NCBI GenBank assembly: GCA_030826005.1
Contig: JAPJOW010000018.1
Span: 1-28,142 of the forward strand
Direction of reading: 5' to 3'
DNA: 28,142 nt
Origin: Aliterella sp. RAGGC_92
GTDB lineage: Bacteria; Cyanobacteriota; Cyanobacteriia; Cyanobacteriales; Chroococcidiopsidaceae
Positions 24,550 through 28,142 of the stretch are shown one piece after another. The notes below the pieces were generated by a model that saw only the letters and a program-made list of their open reading frames with translations, was not told where the DNA came from and did not search any database. Each line of letters starts with the position of its first letter. The first letter of the stretch is position 1. A program made the position numbers and the translations under genes.

Positions 24550-24579
24550 TGTAGCTTTTACATCCCACTCCAAGCTACA
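24550..24579. repeat. 8-base inverted repeat after the phosphatase-like gene
   Basis: TGTAGCTT (24550-24557) pairs with AAGCTACA (24572-24579). It lies about 25 bases beyond the stop of the minus-strand phosphatase-like gene, so it might be a terminator or part of a dispersed repeat. Confidence 0.4.
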
Positions 24580-24603
24580 GCCAAAAATTTGGATTTACGG
24601 CAA

Positions 24604-26292
24604 CTAAATTTTGCCACTTGCGCTCAAAATACTTCGCTCCAAAAGAGGTTTACCTTCAGAGCCTTCGGGAATAGGCGCACCCATCAACTCTAAAATAGTA
24701 GGGGCTAAATCTAGCGCATGAGCGTTTGGCAGTGTCAAGCCAGGAGTAATACTCGGACCTTGAGCCATTAAAAAGCCCTGAGAGCGATGGCTTCCAGTTC
24801 GTAAGTAAGGAACTGGGCCAATGCGCCCAAAATCAGAACTGTCTACAACGTCCGTAGCATAATCGTCTTGCCAAATAACAACCAAATCTGCATCTGGCAG
24901 CTTAGTATCTCTTTGGGTAGCACATTGGCGCGTTTGGATAATTTCTTTAACCATTGGTTTCCCCGTTCGACCATCTTTAAGGCGATGAAGAAACTGAACG
25001 ATTTCTGCACAAACGTCGCTGTATTCAGAAGCAGTAACAATTCCTTGTGGCTCTCTGCCTTGGAGATTGATGCGAATGTATCCTTCAGAAAAGCTTGGTA
25101 GTGCAAAAGCTTTCATTTGAGGCCAGCATTGTTGATACCAGGTTGCAGGTTGATACCAAAATTCTTGTGCTTGCTGGCGTAACTCTTGATGAGAAACTAA
25201 GTCAGATTCTAAAGGAGCGCCAAAAAATGGCTCTAGAAATTTGAACAGTTTAACTGGAGCTTCTTGGCGCAAAAAGCTTCTTAGTAAATTTGGATCGTGT
25301 CGGAGATTCCAGATATCTTGATCCCAACCGTGTTTTTTCTGGGCAACTAAAGGTCTTAAGCCAACTTTTGGTTTTCCAAGCGATGCTGTCACTTTACCTG
25401 AAGCAAGTCCAAATTTACCCGGAAAATTGTATCGATAAAGCAACTCTGGCAAAAACATCGTACTTGGCAAATCCATTACATTTGCTCCCATACCATGAGC
25501 CGCAAAGACTAAAACATACGCGTCTTCTGGAGCTTTAGATAGAATCTCTCCAATCGCTTTGTCTATAGCTACAAAGGTTTTAAGTAGGAGGTCGCCAGAA
25601 TTACTTTTTGCCATTGGCGCGTACATCGGATGACTTGGCTGGCTCAAATGCCAAAACAAATGTCCTGCGGCATGAGTTTCACCAAATATTGTTAAAAATA
25701 GATCCCAAGGTTTTCTTTGTAGCAGGTCTTGGCAAATTGCCGAGCGACGGGTAATACCAACCTCAAGCAATGTTTGTATTCGTTGTAAAGCATCTATATC
25801 TCTAGTATCTGCATAGTCTTTGTCTAATAATGGATGTTCTCCATAATTATCAACCAGTTCTTGAAAAAGCGATGCTGGACGAGAGTGACTGGGGGTTTGA
25901 GAAGAATGCGCGCCCCAAGCTAAAACCTGTACTCCGTTCACCTTGTCGGAGAGCGTAGTTTGAGGCATATCAAATACTGCTACTTGATAGTCATCTCCTA
26001 AAGCATAAAACGGCGGATACTCAACAAAATCGTAGGCATCAATTGTCGTAACGTTATAAGTTCCCTCACAAAACTTTACTGGCGACCAGTATCCCGTTTT
26101 TTGGGGCGAACACCCTGTTAAGAAGGTTGTCCAAGGTGTTTCTGCTCTGTAATAATCAAAGTTGTCCAAGTGAGTATAAACACCCCGTTCGCGCAAACGC
26201 CGCAAGTTTGGCAAATGTCCTTGCGCTATCCAAGTTTCAATTAGGGATGGATCGGCTGCGTCTAGTCCGATCGCAATAACAGGATTTTTCAT
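24604..26292 (-). CDS. Alkaline-phosphatase-superfamily protein with altered metal site
   Basis: The 562-residue protein starts MKNPVIAIGLDAADPSLI, the opening strand of type I phosphodiesterase / nucleotide pyrophosphatase-like hydrolases, with Asp11 at the first metal ligand. TPWTTFLTG (52-60) provides the Thr nucleophile region (Thr55). Then come GETHAAGH (204-211), FAAHGMG (263-269), RTGSHRSQGFLMAQGPSI (498-515, His502) and DLAPTILELMGAPIPEG near the C-terminus. In the canonical family the third and fourth blocks carry Asp-x3-His and Asp-His; here they read His207-x3-His211 and Ala265-His266. No signal peptide is visible, so it is probably cytoplasmic. AAGAGAG upstream of the ATG is a reasonable ribosome-binding site. 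The substrate is unknown. Confidence 0.75.
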   Translation of the reverse strand: MKNPVIAIGLDAADPSLIETWIAQGHLPNLRRLRERGVYTHLDNFDYYRAETPWTTFLTGCSPQKTGYWSPVKFCEGTYNVTTIDAYDFVEYPPFYALGDDYQVAVFDMPQTTLSDKVNGVQVLAWGAHSSQTPSHSRPASLFQELVDNYGEHPLLDKDYADTRDIDALQRIQTLLEVGITRRSAICQDLLQRKPWDLFLTIFGETHAAGHLFWHLSQPSHPMYAPMAKSNSGDLLLKTFVAIDKAIGEILSKAPEDAYVLVFAAHGMGANVMDLPSTMFLPELLYRYNFPGKFGLASGKVTASLGKPKVGLRPLVAQKKHGWDQDIWNLRHDPNLLRSFLRQEAPVKLFKFLEPFFGAPLESDLVSHQELRQQAQEFWYQPATWYQQCWPQMKAFALPSFSEGYIRINLQGREPQGIVTASEYSDVCAEIVQFLHRLKDGRTGKPMVKEIIQTRQCATQRDTKLPDADLVVIWQDDYATDVVDSSDFGRIGPVPYLRTGSHRSQGFLMAQGPSITPGLTLPNAHALDLAPTILELMGAPIPEGSEGKPLLERSILSASGKI

Positions 26293-26666
26293 AGCTCTCT
26301 TTGATATAGCTGCTAGGGAAAGTTTATTAAGTACTCTAAAGACACAATTGATACTAAAAAGTTTTAAATTATAACTTACTAGGTATCGAGTCAGAAAAAA
26401 TACTTACTATCTCTACACAATCTAATCTTTGTTGTTACTAAATAAGTAAAGGAAGCTTAAAATGATGAGTGTTTTTAAATAAAGTTTGATAAAGTTAAAG
26501 TATAAGTAGTAACCTTACCAATCAAAAAAAGTAATATTAGAGCAATGGTTGATTTTGTATGGGGTAGGGTTTTTATTTCTGTAAATTCTCTAGGTACGTT
26601 TAGAGGAATATTAATCTTTAAGAATTGAGGAAATATCTTCTTAAATACTTTAAAAAACTTTTTTAA
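26293..26666. other. 374-base AT-rich spacer
   Basis: This stretch lies between the start of the phosphatase-like gene and the IS630 remnant frame. It is AT-rich and must carry the phosphatase-like gene's promoter. I see no gene, clear promoter consensus or strong repeat in it. Confidence 0.5.
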
Positions 26667-28018
26667 TCAGGTGTCAAACAGCAATATATTCAAGAATTTA
26701 GTTGTTCTTCCCAAGTAGCAGTTAGTTTTCATCTCTGGTGTAGCTAGTGCATTAGGGCAGAAATAACTAACCAGTTGAAAAAGATTGGAGTAGCCTAAAA
26801 ACTTCCAAACAAAGAGCTTGGCAAAGGTACGATGAAAATAATCAATAAAGTGCAAAATTTGACATTTAAGGTCACTTGTGAAAGTAAAATTACCCCGCCG
26901 AAGTAAACGACGTACCACTATATTAAACCAACACTCAATCTGATTAAACCAGGAGCTATGAATAAAAGTATAAACAAAGCGAATACGGTGGCTTATATCA
27001 GGCAAAAAACCTGCACGAGACTTCATTGAATGCAAAATACCAGACTTCCCCTTAATGCCCAAATCGATGTCAATCCCACAATTTGTAGTTACAAGTCTTA
27101 CTAAGGATTCAGACTTGTGAGTGTTGAGTTGGTCGGTAATAAAAATCCATCCATCAAATGGATGAGTGGCGATCGCCTGGGCGATATGACGTTTAGAATT
27201 ATCTTCGTTGCGTGTGGGAGCGACGGTAGAATGATATATTCTTCCCAATGCCATATCCCATGAGGCAATTAAAGAGAGTGTTCCATGTCGAATATATTTC
27301 TCTTGTTGAAATTCGATTTTCCCTGGTTTGACTGTATCAGTTGGATAAACTCTTTCTAGTGCCTGAATACCCGTCATCTCATCAGGACTTAAGACATGAA
27401 TAAAATTGTTATTTAATTCTTCTGCCTGTTGATATAGTTGACAAATTTGATTTGAGTGTTGTTTAAACGTTTCTGGGTGTTGAGGATTTGCGTTCAACCA
27501 CTAACCAGTCAGATGTGGTCTCAACATTACTTGATTTTAAAAAACGACCCACACTGCGGGGCGAAATTTCTGTAACTATTCCACGAAGTCCTGATTCGCG
27601 GGCAAGTTCCGTTGGTGTCCAGTGCGTCACTGGCAGTCCTGACGTTGCTGTAGTTCACAGCCCTGAGCAACAATTTGGACGATTTGTTCGAGACTAAATT
27701 TCCCCGGACTACCTCGTCATTGTTCGTCCATGAGAACCAACAGGATTTTTTTAAGTAATCCTCGATCGTTCATATCCTCGTAAGGAGCTTGATTTAATAA
27801 TCCCATCTGAAAATCGATTTTGCCATAACCTGACACGATTTCTGGTTAATTTTAATAACAATGAAATTTCTGTATTTGTCATTTACGGGTGCCCCATACA
27901 ATATCAATTGCGCCCGTTGGACTAATCGATAAGGGTTTGTATGAGTACGAATTATCGCCTTTAACAGATGCTCTTGTTTCTCTGATAGTACGATCTCCTT
28001 TGCTGTGGGTTGAGGCAC
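26667..28018 (-). pseudogene. IS630-family transposase, frameshifted and truncated by a stop
   Basis: Reading from 28018 leftward gives an IS630-type N-terminus (MPQPTAKEIVLSEKQEHLL ... YRLVQRAQLILYGAP). The frame then changes to one encoding MTNTEISLLLKLTRNRVRLW (from 27882, the HTH), then to one with LLKKILLVLMDEQ-stop-RGSPGKFSLEQIVQIV (TGA at 27717-27719), then to SGLPVTHWTPTELARES (from about 27642). The catalytic part follows from 27497. The last shift coincides with a duplicated TGGTTAG-like seven bases just before 27497. The catalytic half keeps the DDE residues: Asp in SPDEMTGIQ, Asp in FITDQLNTH, Glu in NQIECWF. The open frame runs past the left terminal repeat into flanking DNA, which may fuse foreign residues to its end. 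It cannot make a full transposase without reading several frames. Confidence 0.82.
26745..26770 (+). repeat. Left terminal inverted repeat of the IS630-type element
   Basis: It reads TAGTGCATTAGGGCAG and onwards to AACTAA, matching the other end perfectly in inverse complement. It lies inside the open frame of the transposase remnant, so that frame continues beyond the element. Confidence 0.85.
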
Positions 28019-28085
28019 TGCTTCTTTACCCTAGATAACCTGTCACATTAAGTCTATCAATGTTTAACACCACCAATATTACTGA

Positions 28086-28111
28086 TTAGTTATTTCTGCC
28101 CTAATGCACTA
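28086..28111 (-). repeat. Right terminal inverted repeat of the IS630-type element
   Basis: It is the exact inverse complement of the left repeat, about 70 bases upstream of the transposase start codon. The outer TA at 28110-28111 is half of the expected TA duplication. Confidence 0.85.
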
Positions 28112-28142
28112 GGTGCAATGCAGTAGCTATCCTTACTTTTTC

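Larger units (their letters stand above)
24209..24603. other. 395-base spacer with several inverted repeats
   Basis: No gene is seen. The spacer contains a nested palindrome (24417-24481), a hairpin TTTTGCT/AGCAAAA at 24508-24524, and an eight-base inverted repeat TGTAGCTT/AAGCTACA at 24550-24579. This density suggests dispersed palindromic repeats of the type scattered between genes in cyanobacteria, possibly with the terminator of the phosphatase-like gene among them. Confidence 0.55.
26745..28111. mobile_element. Decayed IS630-type insertion sequence
   Basis: Bases 26745-26770 are the exact inverse complement of 28086-28111: 26 bases without mismatch, 27 counting the flanking C/G pair. 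Both repeats have TA at the outer edge, as expected for IS630-family elements, which duplicate TA on insertion; excluding TA, the element would run 26747-28109, about 1.36 kb. The only content is the broken transposase. The perfect ends contrast with the decayed gene, so it might still be moved by an active relative. Confidence 0.85.

Noticed and set aside
27488..27697. 69-codon plus-strand frame inside the IS element
   Set aside because: It is antisense to transposase segments recognisable in the opposite frames.

Overview
The window looks like a cyanobacterial chromosome. The palindrome GCGATCGC and its core CGATCG (HIP1-type sites) recur throughout coding and non-coding DNA. The gene families are also typical of cyanobacteria: a CrtO-type beta-carotene ketolase, a cyanoexosortase A with its partner protein, and a PEP-CTERM-like substrate. 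The genus cannot be fixed from the sequence alone.

Layout. (1) 89-1783 (-): carotenoid ketolase crtO. (2) 1784-2573: long hairpin-rich spacer. (3) 2574-4988 (+): protein-sorting module made of a secreted protein with a C-terminal exosortase signal, cyanoexosortase A, and the exosortase-associated protein, closed by a clear hairpin-plus-T-run terminator at 5061-5090. (4) 4989-5473: control region with a candidate sigma70 promoter and two palindromes. (5) 5474-21541 (+): a co-directional exopolysaccharide locus of 14 genes in this order: WecG/TagA/CpsF transferase, GT4, GT2, chain-length regulator fused to a BY-kinase-like domain, Wzy/ligase-like membrane protein, hexapeptide acyltransferase, PslG-like glycosidase, Wzx-like flippase, GT2, GT4, PIG-L deacetylase, GT4 (paralogue of the previous GT4), GT2 with an extra N-terminal domain, second hexapeptide acyltransferase. 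Four-base ATGA overlaps and short gaps suggest one or a few coupled transcripts. (6) 21558-26292 (-): multispanning membrane protein, GT8 glycosyltransferase and an alkaline-phosphatase-superfamily protein, separated by spacers with perfect inverted repeats and a nested palindromic repeat. (7) 26745-28111: decayed IS630-type element with matching terminal inverted repeats and a transposase broken by at least four frame changes and a nonsense codon.

How it fits together (inference from families). Glycosyltransferases build a lipid-linked repeat unit, acyltransferases and the deacetylase decorate it, the Wzx-like protein flips it, and the Wzy-like and chain-length proteins polymerise it. The glycosidase probably trims or releases polymer. 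No polyprenyl-phosphate sugar-1-phosphate transferase and no outer-membrane OPX/Wza exporter is present, so those must lie elsewhere. The exosortase module next door matches the known association of exosortases with exopolysaccharide loci and may anchor or process a surface protein within the sheath.

The most unusual features are the kinase-like domain with substituted nucleotide-binding residues, the paired GT4 paralogues around a deacetylase, the structured leader before the polysaccharide operon, and the phosphatase-like protein with altered metal-ligand positions.
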